DNA of 64,000 nucleotides from Rhodanobacter sp. 7MK24 (GCF_014842995.1 NZ_JACYXL010000013.1:1-64000), one strand, 5' to 3'. Shown: positions 44,671 through 54,448, counted from the first letter of the stretch. The notes: generated from the letters alone by a model not told the origin. Made by a program: numbers and translations.

Positions 44671-44700
44671 ATCTTTGCGATCATCCGTGATCGCGAAGAT
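44671..44700. repeat. Near-perfect 30-bp inverted repeat
   Basis: ATCTTTGCGATCA-TCCG-TGATCGCGAAGAT pairs at 12 of 13 positions. It lies 45 nt after the S46 stop, before the terminator hairpin at 44741. It may be a 3'-UTR stem or a protein site. Confidence 0.5.
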
Positions 44701-44740
44701 CAAACGGGCGGCCATCCATTGCCGCACTCTTCAACAAACG

Positions 44741-44770
44741 CGAAGGGCGCCCTAGGCGCCCTTCGTTCTT
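44741..44770 (+). terminator. Terminator between convergent genes
   Basis: CGAAGGGCGCC-CTA-GGCGCCCTTCG is an 11-bp perfect stem followed by TTCTTTCC on the plus strand. It separates the S46 gene (plus) from the DUF4156 gene (minus) and may serve both. Confidence 0.75.
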
Positions 44771-44792
44771 TCCTGGTCGATCGGAGCCGAGC

Positions 44793-45197
44793 TCAGTTGC
44801 CCTTGACCGGGAAGGTCTGCGCGCCGCCACCGTTGGCCGGTGGCTGGGGCTGTCCCGGTGCAGTGTTGGGCTGGATGACGCGCGAACCGCATTGATAGGC
44901 GCCCCACGGCTGCGAACCGTCGCTGGGTTCACCCAACGGCTTGATGGTGTCCGCCTGCATGGTGGCGGCCTCGTTGCGCGCCATCACCTGCAGCTCGTCG
45001 CGCACCTTGATGTCGTTGCGGTCCACCGGGCCGACGTGGTCCATCACCGAGACGGTGATCTTGCCGAGGTCACGGCAACCGGAAACGTCACCGTTCCATG
45101 CCGTGCGCACGTTCTGCGAGGCCGGGGTGGGATTGATACCCCAGGTGCAGGCTCCAAGCAGCAGCGTGGGAACGATCAGCAACACGGTCTTGCGCAT
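44793..45197 (-). CDS. DUF4156-type lipoprotein
   Basis: The 134-residue product starts MRKTVLLIVPTLLLGACTWG with a clear lipobox (LGAC, Cys 17). The central part (WNGDVSGCRDLGKITVSVMD, DELQVMARNEAATM, GDTI-like ADTIKPLGE) resembles the small DUF4156/RcsF-like lipoproteins, in which Cys pairs form disulfides. The tail is Pro/Gln/Gly-rich. The function is unknown. Confidence 0.72.
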   Translation of the reverse strand: MRKTVLLIVPTLLLGACTWGINPTPASQNVRTAWNGDVSGCRDLGKITVSVMDHVGPVDRNDIKVRDELQVMARNEAATMQADTIKPLGEPSDGSQPWGAYQCGSRVIQPNTAPGQPQPPANGGGAQTFPVKGN

Positions 45198-45350
45198 GGG
45201 GCGACTCCGATGTCTGGATGAAGAAAGGCCGGGCGCTGAGCCGCCCGCCCTCCATGCTAGCGCGCGATGCTGGCTCGCGCCTGTATGGGTGCTTGTTCCG
45301 CCTACCGAGTCCGCTGCCGATGGCCGAACGCGCACCGTCTCCAGCTCGTC

Positions 45351-45429
45351 CATTCCGGCGCAGGCCGGGATCCAGCAGCGACCGCGCGCATCCGAGTCCT
45401 GCGGTCACTGGATTGCCTGCGCCGGAATG
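45351..45429. repeat. Long interspersed inverted repeat
   Basis: The left arm CATTCCGGCGCAGGCCGGGATCC and the right arm GGATTGCCTGCGCCGGAATG fold back with small mismatches over a loop of about 33 nt. The motif is a widespread palindromic repeat. It lies between the DUF4156 and M16 genes, 12 nt from the M16 stop, where it could block 3' exonucleases. A partial unit occurs near 11315-11330. Confidence 0.7.
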
Positions 45430-45440
45430 AGGGGCAACAG

Positions 45441-48314
45441 CTACTTCGATACCGGCTTGCCGTCGGCGTCGAGCACCTGCACGTCGCCAAGGTCCAGTGC
45501 ACGCACCGGCGCCTCGATCTGCTTGAGGTCGCCCACGATCACCCAGGTCATCGCCTGCGGCTGCACGATCTCCTTGATCGCGGCTTCGGCCTGGGCTTGC
45601 GTGACGGCTTCCAGTCGCGGCTTCAGCGTCTGCACGTAATCGTCGGGACGGCCGTACGCGACGATGCCCTCCATCGCGCCGAGCACCGCCACGGTGGTCT
45701 CGTAGCCGCCCGGCAGGGCGCGGATGCGCTGATCCTTGATCTTGGTGATCTCGGCATCGGTCAACGGCTTGTCGCCGATCACCGCGCGCGCCTCCTTCAG
45801 CACTTCGCTGGCGGAAGGCGCGGTCTTGTCGGTCTGTACCGGCGCGTAGAACAGCATCGGGCGCTGACCCTGCGCATCCATCAGGAAGCTCTGCGCGCCG
45901 TAGGCCCAGCGCTTGTCCTCGCGCAGGTTCATGTTGAGGCGCGAAGTGAAGGTGCCGCCGAAGGCACCGTTGGCCACCTGGATGGCGAGGTTGTCCGGCG
46001 TACGCGTAGACGGCGCCAGCAGGCCGGCGAGGATCAACGACTGCGGCGCATCGGGGCGGTCGATCAGGAACACGCGCGGCCTGGGCTGCGCGGCCACCTG
46101 GGCGATGTTCTTGTGCGGCACCGGGGTGGCCGGAGCTTTCCAGTCGCCGAAGGCGGCGTTCAACTCCGGGATGATCTTGTCCAGCGTGGTGTCGCCGGCT
46201 ACCAGGATCTTCACGTTGTCCGGACGCAACCAATTCTGCTGGAACGCGCGCAGGTCATCCGCCGTGAGCGACCGGATGCTGGCCTCCGTACCGCTGCCGG
46301 TGAACGGAATCCCGTAGGCGTGGCCGGCCCCGTACAGCAGCGGCGGCAGCGAACGCAGCGCGAGGCCGATGGGCTGGGTCTTTTCCTGCGCAATGTCGGC
46401 CAGCCACTGGCCGCGCACGCGGTCGATGTCGGCTGCCTTGAATGCGGGGTCGCGCACGATGTCGGCGAACAACGCCAGCGAGGGCTTGAGCTGGTCGTTG
46501 AGGGCATTGAGCCCGGCGCTGCAGCTGTCCAAACCGCAGTCGATGCTGGTGGCCGCGCCGAGGCGCTGGCGTGCTTCGGACACCGCCACCGAATCCATCT
46601 TGGTGGTGCTCTCGTTCATCAGGCGCGCGGTGAAGCTCGCCGTGCCGAGCTTGCCGCCCTGGTCGGCGGCATAACCGGAATCGAACATCAGTTGCACCTG
46701 CGTCACCGGGATGGTGTGGCGCTGGGCGAGGATCACCTCGATGCCGTTGTCGAGCTTGCCGCGTTCGAGCGCAGGGAAGCTCAGCGAGGGAAAGCTGGTG
46801 ACCTGCGGCACGCCCTTGCTGCGATCCACGTCGCTCTTGGTCACGCTGTATTCGCGCACGGCGGGCAGCCTGGGCTGCGGCTTGCCGGCGGCATCGCCCA
46901 GCGGCTTCACGGCCTTGTCCTCGGCCGCCGGATCGAAGTCCTTGCCGGCAGGCAACACGGTGAGCCGGTAGTCGCCCTTGGCCAGCCATTCGTCCGCCGC
47001 GGCCTTGACGCTGGCCGGTGTGGCCGCGTTGGCGCGGTCGAGATCCTTCTTGTAGGCAGCCGGGTCGCCGCGGTAGACCTGACCTTCGGCGAGGATCACC
47101 GCCTTGCCGCCGAAACCACCCACCTTCTCCAGCCCGCGGATGAACTGCGCGCGGTTGCCGATCTTGGCGCGATCGAGTTCGTCGGCGGAGGGGCCGTTGG
47201 CGAGGAAGTCCTTGAGTACCGCGTCGATCGCCGCCTCCACCTTGGCCGGGTCGACGCCCTGCTTCACGTCGGCCTGGATCTGGAACTGGCTGGCCAGCGC
47301 GAACGGCGCGATGCTGGCGGAGACGTCGTCCACCAGCTTGTCCTGGTAGACGAGGCGCTGGTACAGCCGCGAGGTCTTGCCGGCCCCCAGTACGGTGCTG
47401 GCCAGGTCGAGCTGGATGGCCGCGTCGCTGCCGAGCTGCGGTACCACCCAGGTGCGGTAGATGCGCGGCTGCGCCACGTGGTCGTGCTGCACGCCCTGGG
47501 TGGACCTGGCCAGCGGGGTGATCCACGGCTGCTGGTGCGCCACCGGCTTGCCGGCGGGGATGTCGCCGAAATACTTCAGCGCCTTCGCGCGTGCCTCGGC
47601 CACCGTGATGTCACCGGCCAGCACCAGCGTGGTGTTGGCGGCGCCGTAGTTGGCGTGGAACCAGTTCTTCACGTCCGCCAGCGATGCTGCGTCGAGGTCG
47701 GCCATCGAGCCGATGGTGTCGTGCTGGTACGGATGATTCGCGGGATAGGTATTGGCGAGGATGTTCTCGTCCACGCGACCGTAGGGACGGTTTTCATCCT
47801 GGCGCTTTTCGTTCTGCACCACGCCGCGCTGGGTGTCGAGCTCCTTCTGGCCGATCGCGTCGAGCAGGTGGCCCACGCGGTCGGATTCCATCCATAGCGC
47901 CATGTCCAGCGCGGTGGTGGGCACCGTCTCGAAATAGTTGGTGCGGTCGAACCAGGTGGTGCCGTTCATGTCGGTGGCACCGGCCAGTTCGAACGGCTGG
48001 AAGTAGGTGCCCTTGTGGTGCTCCGAACCCGAGAACATCAGGTGTTCGAACAGATGGGCGAAGCCGGTCTTGCCCTTCGGTTCGTCGGCCGAACCGATGT
48101 GGTACCAGATGCTCACCGCAACCACTGGCGCCTTGTGGTCCTCGTGCACGATCACGGTGAGACCGTTCGGCAGGGTGAAGCGCGTGTAGGCGATGTCCGG
48201 AACCTGCTGCGTGGCCCGCGCGGTTTGCGTGGCAGCCATCGCCGCATCCGGCGCAAGGCCAGCCATGGCGCTCAACAGGCTGGCGATCAGGACGGCCAAG
48301 GGCTTGCTTCCCAT
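45441..48314 (-). CDS. M16-family zinc metallopeptidase, two-domain
   Basis: The 957-residue secreted product has a signal peptide (LAVLIASLLSAMAGL, cleavage near AMA-A). The N-terminal half holds the inverted zinc motif HxxEH in AHLFEHLMFSGSEHHKG near residue 87, with the downstream Glu in RGVVQNEKRQDENRPYG. The C-terminal half is a second M16 domain in which the matching position (LGTASFTARLMNESTTKMD) lacks HxxEH, so it is structural. This active-plus-inactive layout is that of pitrilysin-type peptidases, which degrade oligopeptides within a clamshell. AGGAG precedes the ATG. The gene diverges from the small membrane peptide genes. Confidence 0.93.
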   Translation of the reverse strand: MGSKPLAVLIASLLSAMAGLAPDAAMAATQTARATQQVPDIAYTRFTLPNGLTVIVHEDHKAPVVAVSIWYHIGSADEPKGKTGFAHLFEHLMFSGSEHHKGTYFQPFELAGATDMNGTTWFDRTNYFETVPTTALDMALWMESDRVGHLLDAIGQKELDTQRGVVQNEKRQDENRPYGRVDENILANTYPANHPYQHDTIGSMADLDAASLADVKNWFHANYGAANTTLVLAGDITVAEARAKALKYFGDIPAGKPVAHQQPWITPLARSTQGVQHDHVAQPRIYRTWVVPQLGSDAAIQLDLASTVLGAGKTSRLYQRLVYQDKLVDDVSASIAPFALASQFQIQADVKQGVDPAKVEAAIDAVLKDFLANGPSADELDRAKIGNRAQFIRGLEKVGGFGGKAVILAEGQVYRGDPAAYKKDLDRANAATPASVKAAADEWLAKGDYRLTVLPAGKDFDPAAEDKAVKPLGDAAGKPQPRLPAVREYSVTKSDVDRSKGVPQVTSFPSLSFPALERGKLDNGIEVILAQRHTIPVTQVQLMFDSGYAADQGGKLGTASFTARLMNESTTKMDSVAVSEARQRLGAATSIDCGLDSCSAGLNALNDQLKPSLALFADIVRDPAFKAADIDRVRGQWLADIAQEKTQPIGLALRSLPPLLYGAGHAYGIPFTGSGTEASIRSLTADDLRAFQQNWLRPDNVKILVAGDTTLDKIIPELNAAFGDWKAPATPVPHKNIAQVAAQPRPRVFLIDRPDAPQSLILAGLLAPSTRTPDNLAIQVANGAFGGTFTSRLNMNLREDKRWAYGAQSFLMDAQGQRPMLFYAPVQTDKTAPSASEVLKEARAVIGDKPLTDAEITKIKDQRIRALPGGYETTVAVLGAMEGIVAYGRPDDYVQTLKPRLEAVTQAQAEAAIKEIVQPQAMTWVIVGDLKQIEAPVRALDLGDVQVLDADGKPVSK

Positions 48315-48523
48315 CGTGACGCTCCTTTCGGGTTGGGTGTCAGGCGAGCCTACGGGAGGGCGCAAGTTCCTGCCAGATGACCAAGGGCACGCGCACGGCC
48401 GGCTGTCCGGTTTTCCTGTCCGACTGTCCGCGGACAAGCGGACCCGGGCTTCAGGTGATCAGAAATTCTCTTTAAATTCAATTATCTAAAATGATTTTTC
48501 GACTTGGCATGCGGATTGCTCTC

Positions 48524-48529
48524 TATACA
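48524..48529 (+). promoter_or_regulatory. Putative -10 box upstream of the small membrane peptides
   Basis: TATACA in the context CTCTATACAT lies 37 nt before the first peptide gene, in the AT-rich gap between it and the M16 gene. No good -35 is present at standard spacing. Confidence 0.35.
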
Positions 48530-48565
48530 TCGTGCAAGGACAACCCACCCAATCGGAGACACGCC

Positions 48566-48769
48566 ATGAAATACGAGAACCTGATGCTGCGCAGCCTGTT
48601 CGTCGCCTGCCTGCTGGTTTGCACGCTGGTGTTGGGCGCAATGCTGAAGAGCTTCCCCGCTCCGGCCGGAATGGCCAGCAGCGGCACCGTCGCCAACGCC
48701 TTGCTGGCAAGCCCCGCGCAATGCGCGCTGCCTGCCGACGGCGTGATCTGCCCGCGCCAGCCGGGTTGA
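48566..48769 (+). CDS. Small membrane peptide, tandem copy 1
   Basis: The 67-residue product has one membrane helix at about residues 8-27 ([20 protein letters not shown]) and a short exported or cytosolic tail with two Cys (CALPADGVIC). A GGAG ribosome site precedes the ATG. It is followed 35 nt later by a paralogue sharing about 21 of the first 27 residues. I do not recognise a family. The paralogy and good ribosome sites make it a real gene. Confidence 0.78.
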   Translation: MKYENLMLRSLFVACLLVCTLVLGAMLKSFPAPAGMASSGTVANALLASPAQCALPADGVICPRQPG

Positions 48770-48804
48770 AGCCCACCCTTCCCATCCTGACGAGGAGTAT
48801 TTCA

Positions 48805-48975
48805 ATGAAACATGAAACCCTGATGCTCAATGGTTTGTTCGCGGCCTGCCTGCTGGTCTGCACCCTGGTGCTGGGTTCGATGCTGACTGACCGCCCGCCC
48901 ACCGCCCAGACGCTGGCGACCACGAGCAACGCCTGCGCGACGACGGCCACCGCTTGCCCGCTGCCGCGCAGCTGA
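48805..48975 (+). CDS. Small membrane peptide, tandem copy 2
   Basis: The 56-residue paralogue of the preceding gene has the same N-terminal plan ([20 protein letters not shown], then LVLGSML). The tail diverges and is Thr/Ala-rich, with two Cys (CATTATAC). GAGGAG lies 8 nt before the ATG. Conservation limited to the membrane segment suggests that the helix, including its two internal Cys, is the working part. The function is unknown. Confidence 0.78.
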   Translation: MKHETLMLNGLFAACLLVCTLVLGSMLTDRPPTAQTLATTSNACATTATACPLPRS

Positions 48976-49024
48976 TCGCGTCGCCGGCTCGCCTGCGCGG
49001 CCATGCGCACGCGATAATCGCCGG

Positions 49025-49501
49025 ATGCTCCATGTCATCCTGTTCCGCCCCGAGATCCCGCCGAACACCGGCAACGCCATTCGCCTGTGTGCCAACACCG
49101 GCGCCGCGCTGCACCTGATCCGCCCGCTGGGCTTCGAGCTCGACGACGCGCGCCTGCGCCGCGCCGGGCTGGACTACCACGAATACGCCCGCGTCACCGT
49201 GCACGACAGCCTGGCCGATTGCCTCGCCACCATCGGCCAACCGCGCGTGTTCGCCTTCACCACCCGTGGCCGTGTGTGCCACGTCGATGCGCGCTACGCC
49301 GACGGCGACGCATTGCTGTTCGGTTGCGAAACCGCCGGGCTGCCGGGCGAGGTGCTGGACACCATTCCCGAGGCGCAACGCCTGCGCCTGCCGATGCGGC
49401 CGGACAGCCGCAGCCTCAATCTTTCCAATACCGTGGCCGTGGCGGTGTACGAGGCGTGGCGGCAGCTTGGATTCGACGGCGCCGCTACAATCCCCGGATG
49501 A
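49025..49501 (+). CDS. trmL: tRNA (cytidine/uridine-34) 2'-O-methyltransferase TrmL
   Basis: The 158-residue SPOUT methyltransferase methylates the wobble ribose of certain leucine tRNAs. Conserved pieces are [53 protein letters not shown] and the knot end [20 protein letters not shown]. It heads a coupled unit: its TGA overlaps the ubiJ ATG. Confidence 0.95.
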   Translation: MLHVILFRPEIPPNTGNAIRLCANTGAALHLIRPLGFELDDARLRRAGLDYHEYARVTVHDSLADCLATIGQPRVFAFTTRGRVCHVDARYADGDALLFGCETAGLPGEVLDTIPEAQRLRLPMRPDSRSLNLSNTVAVAVYEAWRQLGFDGAATIPG

Positions 49502-50175
49502 CCTCGCCCACACCCAACGCCTGGCTGCCCACGCCGTTGCGCAAGCTGGCCGGACGCGCGCTGGAAGCAGCGCTCAACCACACGCTGTCGCTCGACCCCG
49601 ACACGCAGCAAAAGCTCGCCACCCTCAATGGCCGCCGCGTGCTGCTGCACCTGCGCGGGCCGGAGCTCGCGCTGGCCGTGACCGTGGAAAACGATCGCCT
49701 CGCGGTCGGGCCGCCGGACCAGAACGAGGCCGCCGCCAGCACGCTGCGCGTGGCCGCCACGCCCGGCAGCCTGCTGGCGATGGCTTTGCGCCGCGGCGAC
49801 GACGGCGTGGCACCCGGCAAAGTGGAAATCGCCGGCGATGCCGACCTGGCGCGCCGGCTGGAAAAGCTGGCCTCGCAGTTCGCGCCCGATTTCGAAGAAG
49901 CCTTCGCGCGCAGCTTCGGCGACGTGCTCGGCGTGCCACTGGCGCGTGCCGTGCGTACCGCGTTCGTGCACGCAAAGGAAACCGCCAGCCATCTCACCGA
50001 AGACGGCGCCGCGTGGCTGCGCGACGAATCGCGCCTTGCCGTGGCTCCTGGCGAAGCGGAAGCCTTCCTCGACGGCGTGGACAACCTGCGCGAGCGCAGC
50101 GAACGGCTGGAGGCGCGCCTCGCCCGCCTGGCGGCACGCGTGAAAGGGACGCCCCCCAACGGAGCCGCCGCGTGA
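49498..50175 (+). CDS. ubiJ: Ubiquinone biosynthesis accessory factor UbiJ
   Basis: The 225-residue product has an N-terminal SCP2 sterol-carrier-like domain ([40 protein letters not shown]) and a C-terminal coiled coil ([20 protein letters not shown]). UbiJ scaffolds the soluble Ubi complex and binds lipid intermediates. It lies directly before ubiB with overlapping stop and start, as in many gammaproteobacteria, although no ubiE is present here. Confidence 0.88.
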   Translation: MTSPTPNAWLPTPLRKLAGRALEAALNHTLSLDPDTQQKLATLNGRRVLLHLRGPELALAVTVENDRLAVGPPDQNEAAASTLRVAATPGSLLAMALRRGDDGVAPGKVEIAGDADLARRLEKLASQFAPDFEEAFARSFGDVLGVPLARAVRTAFVHAKETASHLTEDGAAWLRDESRLAVAPGEAEAFLDGVDNLRERSERLEARLARLAARVKGTPPNGAAA

Positions 50176-51821
50176 CCTCGCTTGCCGTCGTTCCGCGTCT
50201 GCTGCGCGTCGCCGCCGTACTGCTGCGCTACCGGCTCGACGAGCTGGTGGACGCCGCCCACCTGTTCCGCCCGCTCAAGCTGGTGCGCCCGCTATTGGGC
50301 CGTCCCAGCGTGGACGTGCGCAACCTGCCGCGAGGCGCACGGCTGCGCCTGGCGCTCACCGAACTGGGGCCGATCTTCGTCAAGGCCGGACAGGTGCTGT
50401 CCACACGGCGCGACCTCGTGCCCGGGGACATCGCCGATGAACTGGCGCTGTTGCAGGACCAGGTGCCGCCCTTTCCCGGCAGCGCGGCGCGCGCCATCGT
50501 GGAGCGCGAGCTGAAGTCCCCGATCAGCCGCCTGTACGTCCATTTCGACGAAACGCCGCTGGCTTCCGCCTCCATCGCGCAGGTGCACGCGGCCGAACTT
50601 CCAGACGGGCGCTCCGTGGTGGTGAAGGTGTTGCGCCCCGGCATCGACGCGCAGATCGCCCGTGACGTGAAGCTGCTGCACTCGCTGGGTGCATTGGCGA
50701 ACCGCTGGCATCCCAATGCCGACAAGATCCGCCCGTTGGACGTGGTGGCGGAAGTCGAGAAGATGCTGGAAAACGAGCTGGACCTGCAGCGCGAAGGCGC
50801 CAGCGCCAGCCTGCTCCGGCGCAACTTCGCCAGCGGCGTCGACCTCTACGTGCCCGAGGTGCACTGGGATCTGACCGCACAACGCGTGCTCACGCTGGAA
50901 CGCGTGCACGGCATCAGCAGCGACGACATTGCCGCCATCGACGCCGCCGGCATCGACCGCAAGGCGCTCGCCGCCAAGGGCGTGCGGGTGTTCTACGAGC
51001 AGGTGTTCCGCGACAACTTTTTCCATGCCGATGCCCACCCGGGCAACATCTGGGTGGACGTCACGCGTCCCGTCGAGCCGCGCTTCATCGCGCTGGACTT
51101 CGGCATCATGGGCTCGTTGCCCGAAGCCGACCAGTACTGGCTTGCCCAGAACTTCATCGCGCTGTTTGAACGCGACTACGCGCGCATCGCCAAGCTGCAC
51201 GTGGACGCCGGATGGATGCCCTCCACCGTGCGACTGGACGAACTGGAAGCCGCCGTGCGCACGGTGTGCGAACCCTACTTCACCCGTCCGCTTTCCCAGA
51301 TTTCGCTGGCCGAGCTGGTGGTGAAGCTGTTCCAGACTGCGCGCCGCTTCGAGCTGACCCTGCAGCCGCAGCTGATCCTGTTGCAGAAGACCCTGCTCAA
51401 CATCGAAGGCGTGGGTCGCATGCTCGATCCCGAGATCGACATCTGGGCGGTGGCGCATCCGGTGCTGAAGCGCATCCTGCGCGAACGCTACAGCCCGCTG
51501 CGCACGATGCGCGAGGTGCGCAAGCGCCTGCCTGAGTGGTTCCACCTCGCGCCGCAACTCCCCGAACTGCTGCGCGCTTCGCTGGAACAGATCGCGCAAG
51601 GCGAGCAGCGCCTGCTTGCCGACGTGGACACGCTCGGCCTCCAGCGCCATCTCATGCGCCGGCTGCTGCGCATGATCGCGTGCAGCGCGTTCGGCGCCAC
51701 GCTGATCCTCTGCGCCACCCTGTTGTGGGCGCTGGCGCCACAACACGGTCTCTGGCTGCCGCTGGGCATGGGCGTAACCGGCCTCGCGTCGTTCATCTTC
51801 GGCTGGTCGCGCCGCTCCTGA
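50172..51821 (+). CDS. ubiB: Ubiquinone biosynthesis kinase-like protein UbiB
   Basis: The 549-residue product starts at GTG 50172 inside the ubiJ stop. The UbiB/ADCK signature KxGQ appears in [20 protein letters not shown] near residue 72. The Ala-rich loop ([15 protein letters not shown]), catalytic [13 protein letters not shown] and metal-binding [11 protein letters not shown] follow. Two membrane helices close the protein ([20 protein letters not shown] and [14 protein letters not shown]). UbiB is an atypical ATPase needed for ubiquinone synthesis, possibly extracting precursors from the membrane. Confidence 0.95.
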   Translation: MTSLAVVPRLLRVAAVLLRYRLDELVDAAHLFRPLKLVRPLLGRPSVDVRNLPRGARLRLALTELGPIFVKAGQVLSTRRDLVPGDIADELALLQDQVPPFPGSAARAIVERELKSPISRLYVHFDETPLASASIAQVHAAELPDGRSVVVKVLRPGIDAQIARDVKLLHSLGALANRWHPNADKIRPLDVVAEVEKMLENELDLQREGASASLLRRNFASGVDLYVPEVHWDLTAQRVLTLERVHGISSDDIAAIDAAGIDRKALAAKGVRVFYEQVFRDNFFHADAHPGNIWVDVTRPVEPRFIALDFGIMGSLPEADQYWLAQNFIALFERDYARIAKLHVDAGWMPSTVRLDELEAAVRTVCEPYFTRPLSQISLAELVVKLFQTARRFELTLQPQLILLQKTLLNIEGVGRMLDPEIDIWAVAHPVLKRILRERYSPLRTMREVRKRLPEWFHLAPQLPELLRASLEQIAQGEQRLLADVDTLGLQRHLMRRLLRMIACSAFGATLILCATLLWALAPQHGLWLPLGMGVTGLASFIFGWSRRS

Positions 51822-51849
51822 TTCCCTCCCCTGCACGCAGGGGAGGGAA
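51822..51849. repeat. Perfect 28-bp palindrome between ubiB and truC
   Basis: TTCCCTCCCCTGC-AC-GCAGGGGAGGGAA has 13-bp perfect arms and begins right after the ubiB stop codon. No T run follows, so it is more likely an interspersed repeat or mRNA-stabilising hairpin than a terminator. Confidence 0.65.
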
Positions 51850-51864
51850 CTCCCACGGAACCTC

Positions 51865-52572
51865 ATGACGCCTATCGAGATACTCCACCAGGACGACGCC
51901 TTCATCGCGGTGAACAAACCCGCGGGCCTTCCCGTGCACCGATCCGCGATGGTGAACGACGCCGAGCAGTACCTCGTGGACGTGCTGCGCGAACAGGTGG
52001 GCGGCAACGTCTACCTTGCGCACCGCCTCGACCGTGCCACCAGCGGTGTGCTGCTGGTGGCACGCAGCAGCGAAATCGCCGCCGCGCTGGGCGAGCAGTT
52101 CATGGGCCGCGACGTGCGCAAGCAATACCTGGTGGTGGTGCGCGGCTGGCCGGAGCCGGCCGAGGACGTGATCGACTATCCGCTGCCCGGTTCGCGCGAG
52201 ACCGGTCTGCGTCGCGAAGCGCGCACGCGCTACCGTCAGCTCGCCGCGGTGGAAGTGCCTATCGCCCTGGGTCGTTATCCGCAACAACGCTACGCCCTGC
52301 TGCTGGCGGAACCGGAAAGCGGGCGCTTCCGCCAGATCCGCAAGCACCTCGCTCATATCCACCACCCGGTGATCGGCGATTGCCAGCACGGCCGCGGCGA
52401 CCATAACCGCCTCTACAAGCAGCACTTCGCCTGCCACCGCATGCTGCTGCACGCGTGGCGGCTGGACTTCCGGCATCCGGCGAGCGGCGCGGCGATGACA
52501 CTGCAGGCGCCGCTGGATCGCGAATACGCCGGCCTGCTCGAACGCTTCGACTGGGTCGACGCCCTGCCCTAG
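51865..52572 (+). CDS. truC: tRNA pseudouridine(65) synthase TruC
   Basis: The 235-residue RluA-family synthase starts IEILHQDDAFIAVNKPAGLP. The catalytic Asp lies in AHRLDRATSGVLLVARSSE near residue 55. GRYPQQRYALLLAEPESGRF and RKHLAHIHHPVIGDCQHG follow E. coli TruC closely, which favours TruC over the rRNA-specific members. It converges with algR, 6 nt apart. Confidence 0.88.
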   Translation: MTPIEILHQDDAFIAVNKPAGLPVHRSAMVNDAEQYLVDVLREQVGGNVYLAHRLDRATSGVLLVARSSEIAAALGEQFMGRDVRKQYLVVVRGWPEPAEDVIDYPLPGSRETGLRREARTRYRQLAAVEVPIALGRYPQQRYALLLAEPESGRFRQIRKHLAHIHHPVIGDCQHGRGDHNRLYKQHFACHRMLLHAWRLDFRHPASGAAMTLQAPLDREYAGLLERFDWVDALP

Positions 52573-52578
52573 CGGCGC

Positions 52579-53313
52579 CTACGAAGCCAAGGCCGCGCGC
52601 AACGCGTCCACATAGGTCCGGCTGGCGCGCAGCGGCGTGCCATCGCGCAGACGCAGCAGGCAGTCGCGGTTGGAGAGCGCCTGCAGCTCGGCCACGCGAT
52701 CCAGCCGCACGATGAGGGAGCGATGGATGCGCACGAATTGCACCGGATCCAGCCGCAGCGCCAGCTTGTGCAGCGGCTCGCGCAGCAGGTGCAGGCGCTC
52801 GCCCACGTGCAGGCCAGCGTAGTCGCCCTGCGCCTCGATCCAGTCGATCCTCGACACATCCACCCATTGCACCCGCTGCCCCAGCCGTATTTCGAAACGG
52901 CTGGCATGGGCCGGCAACGCTTCGGCGAGGGAGGGATCGCGTCGATGCGCCGCCAGCATCTGCCGTGCGCGGTCGAGCGCGTCGGCGAAGCGGTCCTCGT
53001 CGACCGGCTTCAGCAGATAGTCGAGCGCACGCACGGCGAACGCGCGCAGTGCGAACTGCGCATGCGCGGTGAGCAGGATCGCCAGCGGCCGCTCCTGCGG
53101 CGGCAGGCGCTCCAGCGCATCCAGCCCGTTGATGCCAGGCATCTGCACATCGATGAACACCAGGTCGGGGCGCAATTCGCGCATCGACTCCAATGCGGCC
53201 TCGCCGTCGGCACACTCGCCGATCACCTGCATGTCCGCATGCGCTGCGAGCCGCGCCCGCACGCCGCCGCGCGCCAGCGGTTCGTCATCCACCACCAGTA
53301 CGCGCAACGTCAT
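52579..53313 (-). CDS. algR: LytTR response regulator, AlgR-like
   Basis: The 244-residue product has a receiver domain (LVVDDEPLARGGVRARLAAH, phospho-acceptor in LVFIDVQMPGINGLDAL near residue 54, Lys in YLLKPVDEDRF) and a C-terminal LytTR DNA-binding domain (VDVSRIDWIEAQGDYAGLHV, FVRIHRSLIVRLDRVAELQA). In Pseudomonas and Xanthomonas, AlgR-type regulators control surface traits such as exopolysaccharide and pili. The ATG overlaps the kinase stop (ATGA). Confidence 0.9.
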   Translation of the reverse strand: MTLRVLVVDDEPLARGGVRARLAAHADMQVIGECADGEAALESMRELRPDLVFIDVQMPGINGLDALERLPPQERPLAILLTAHAQFALRAFAVRALDYLLKPVDEDRFADALDRARQMLAAHRRDPSLAEALPAHASRFEIRLGQRVQWVDVSRIDWIEAQGDYAGLHVGERLHLLREPLHKLALRLDPVQFVRIHRSLIVRLDRVAELQALSNRDCLLRLRDGTPLRASRTYVDALRAALAS

Positions 53314-54395
53314 GCCGGCTCCGCGATGGCGCGGAAGGGAAAGGCGATGTCGACGGTGCAGCTGCCGTCGTCGCCCAATGCGAACTCGAACCGCTGCTGC
53401 TCCCCATGCAGCTGCACCAGCCTCTCGCGCACGTTGCGCAGGCCGATGGCGGCAGGACGCGTCTCATCGCCGGTCGCGTCGGATGCCGCCGGCGCGCCAT
53501 CGTTGCGCAGCGACAACCGCAACGTTTCGCCGTCGCGCTCTGCCGCCAGCGCCACGCGACCGGGAGCGGTGCGCAGGGCGATGCCATGGCGTATCGCATT
53601 CTCCAGCAGCGGTTGCAGCAACAGGGGCGGCACTGCCGACTGCAGCACCTCGGGACCGATGCGCACGTCGAGCAACAGCCGATTCCCCAGCCGCACCTTT
53701 TCGATATCGAGGTAAAGCCCGGCCAGCGCCAGCTCCTCCGCCAGCGCCACCTCGTGCGACTCGCCGCTGTCCAACGTGGCGCGCAACAGTTCGCCCAGCG
53801 TGGCCAGCATGCGGTTGGCCTCCGCATTGCGCTGCCCGGCCACCAGAGCAGAAATCGCGTTGAGCGTATTGAACAGGAAATGCGGCTGCAGCTGGTAACG
53901 CAACGCGCGCAATTCGGCGTCGCGCGCCTGCGCGGCAATCTCGCGCACGCGCTCGCGCTCGGCCTGCAACACGATGTAATGCTCCACCACCGCATGCACG
54001 GCGCCGAAGGCTATGAGCGCCAGCCAGCAACCGTCCAATTGGGCGAACAGGAACGCCCATTGGAAACGCGGCAGCGCACCGAGCTGGATCGCCAGCAACT
54101 CGCCGAGCGCGTTGTTGGCCAGCGACATCGCGTAGCTCAGCGCCAGCAGGACCGGAACCGCCATCAGCCACGATACGCCGCGCCGCCGCAACCAGCGCTG
54201 TGCGGCCGCCATCGGCACGATCCAGAGCAGGTAGGTGATCGCGTAAAGCACGCGAAAATCCACGGCGCGGCCATGGCCCAGCTCGGGAAGCGCCATCACT
54301 GCCATGCACAGCACCAGCGGCGCGCCCGCCAGCAACGGTAGCCAGAAGGGAACATCGGCTCCGCGGCGAACGGCGGACGGCACGGCTTGGGTCAT
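53310..54395 (-). CDS. algZ: LytS-type sensor histidine kinase, AlgZ/FimS-like
   Basis: The 361-residue product has four to five N-terminal membrane helices (PLLAGAPLVLCMAVMALPEL and following). A His_kinase domain carries the phosphorylated His in RYQLQPHFLFNTLNAISALV near residue 168. The ATPase part contains PLLENAIRHGIAL and IGLRNVRERLVQLHG. It should phosphorylate the AlgR-like regulator encoded with it. I start at MTQAVPSAVRR (54395); a TTG two codons earlier is possible. Confidence 0.9.
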   Translation of the reverse strand: MTQAVPSAVRRGADVPFWLPLLAGAPLVLCMAVMALPELGHGRAVDFRVLYAITYLLWIVPMAAAQRWLRRRGVSWLMAVPVLLALSYAMSLANNALGELLAIQLGALPRFQWAFLFAQLDGCWLALIAFGAVHAVVEHYIVLQAERERVREIAAQARDAELRALRYQLQPHFLFNTLNAISALVAGQRNAEANRMLATLGELLRATLDSGESHEVALAEELALAGLYLDIEKVRLGNRLLLDVRIGPEVLQSAVPPLLLQPLLENAIRHGIALRTAPGRVALAAERDGETLRLSLRNDGAPAASDATGDETRPAAIGLRNVRERLVQLHGEQQRFEFALGDDGSCTVDIAFPFRAIAEPA

Positions 54396-54448
54396 GCGCA
54401 AGGGTTTCCGGCGGCAACAGCAGGCAAGCCGCCTGCCACCAGGCCACT

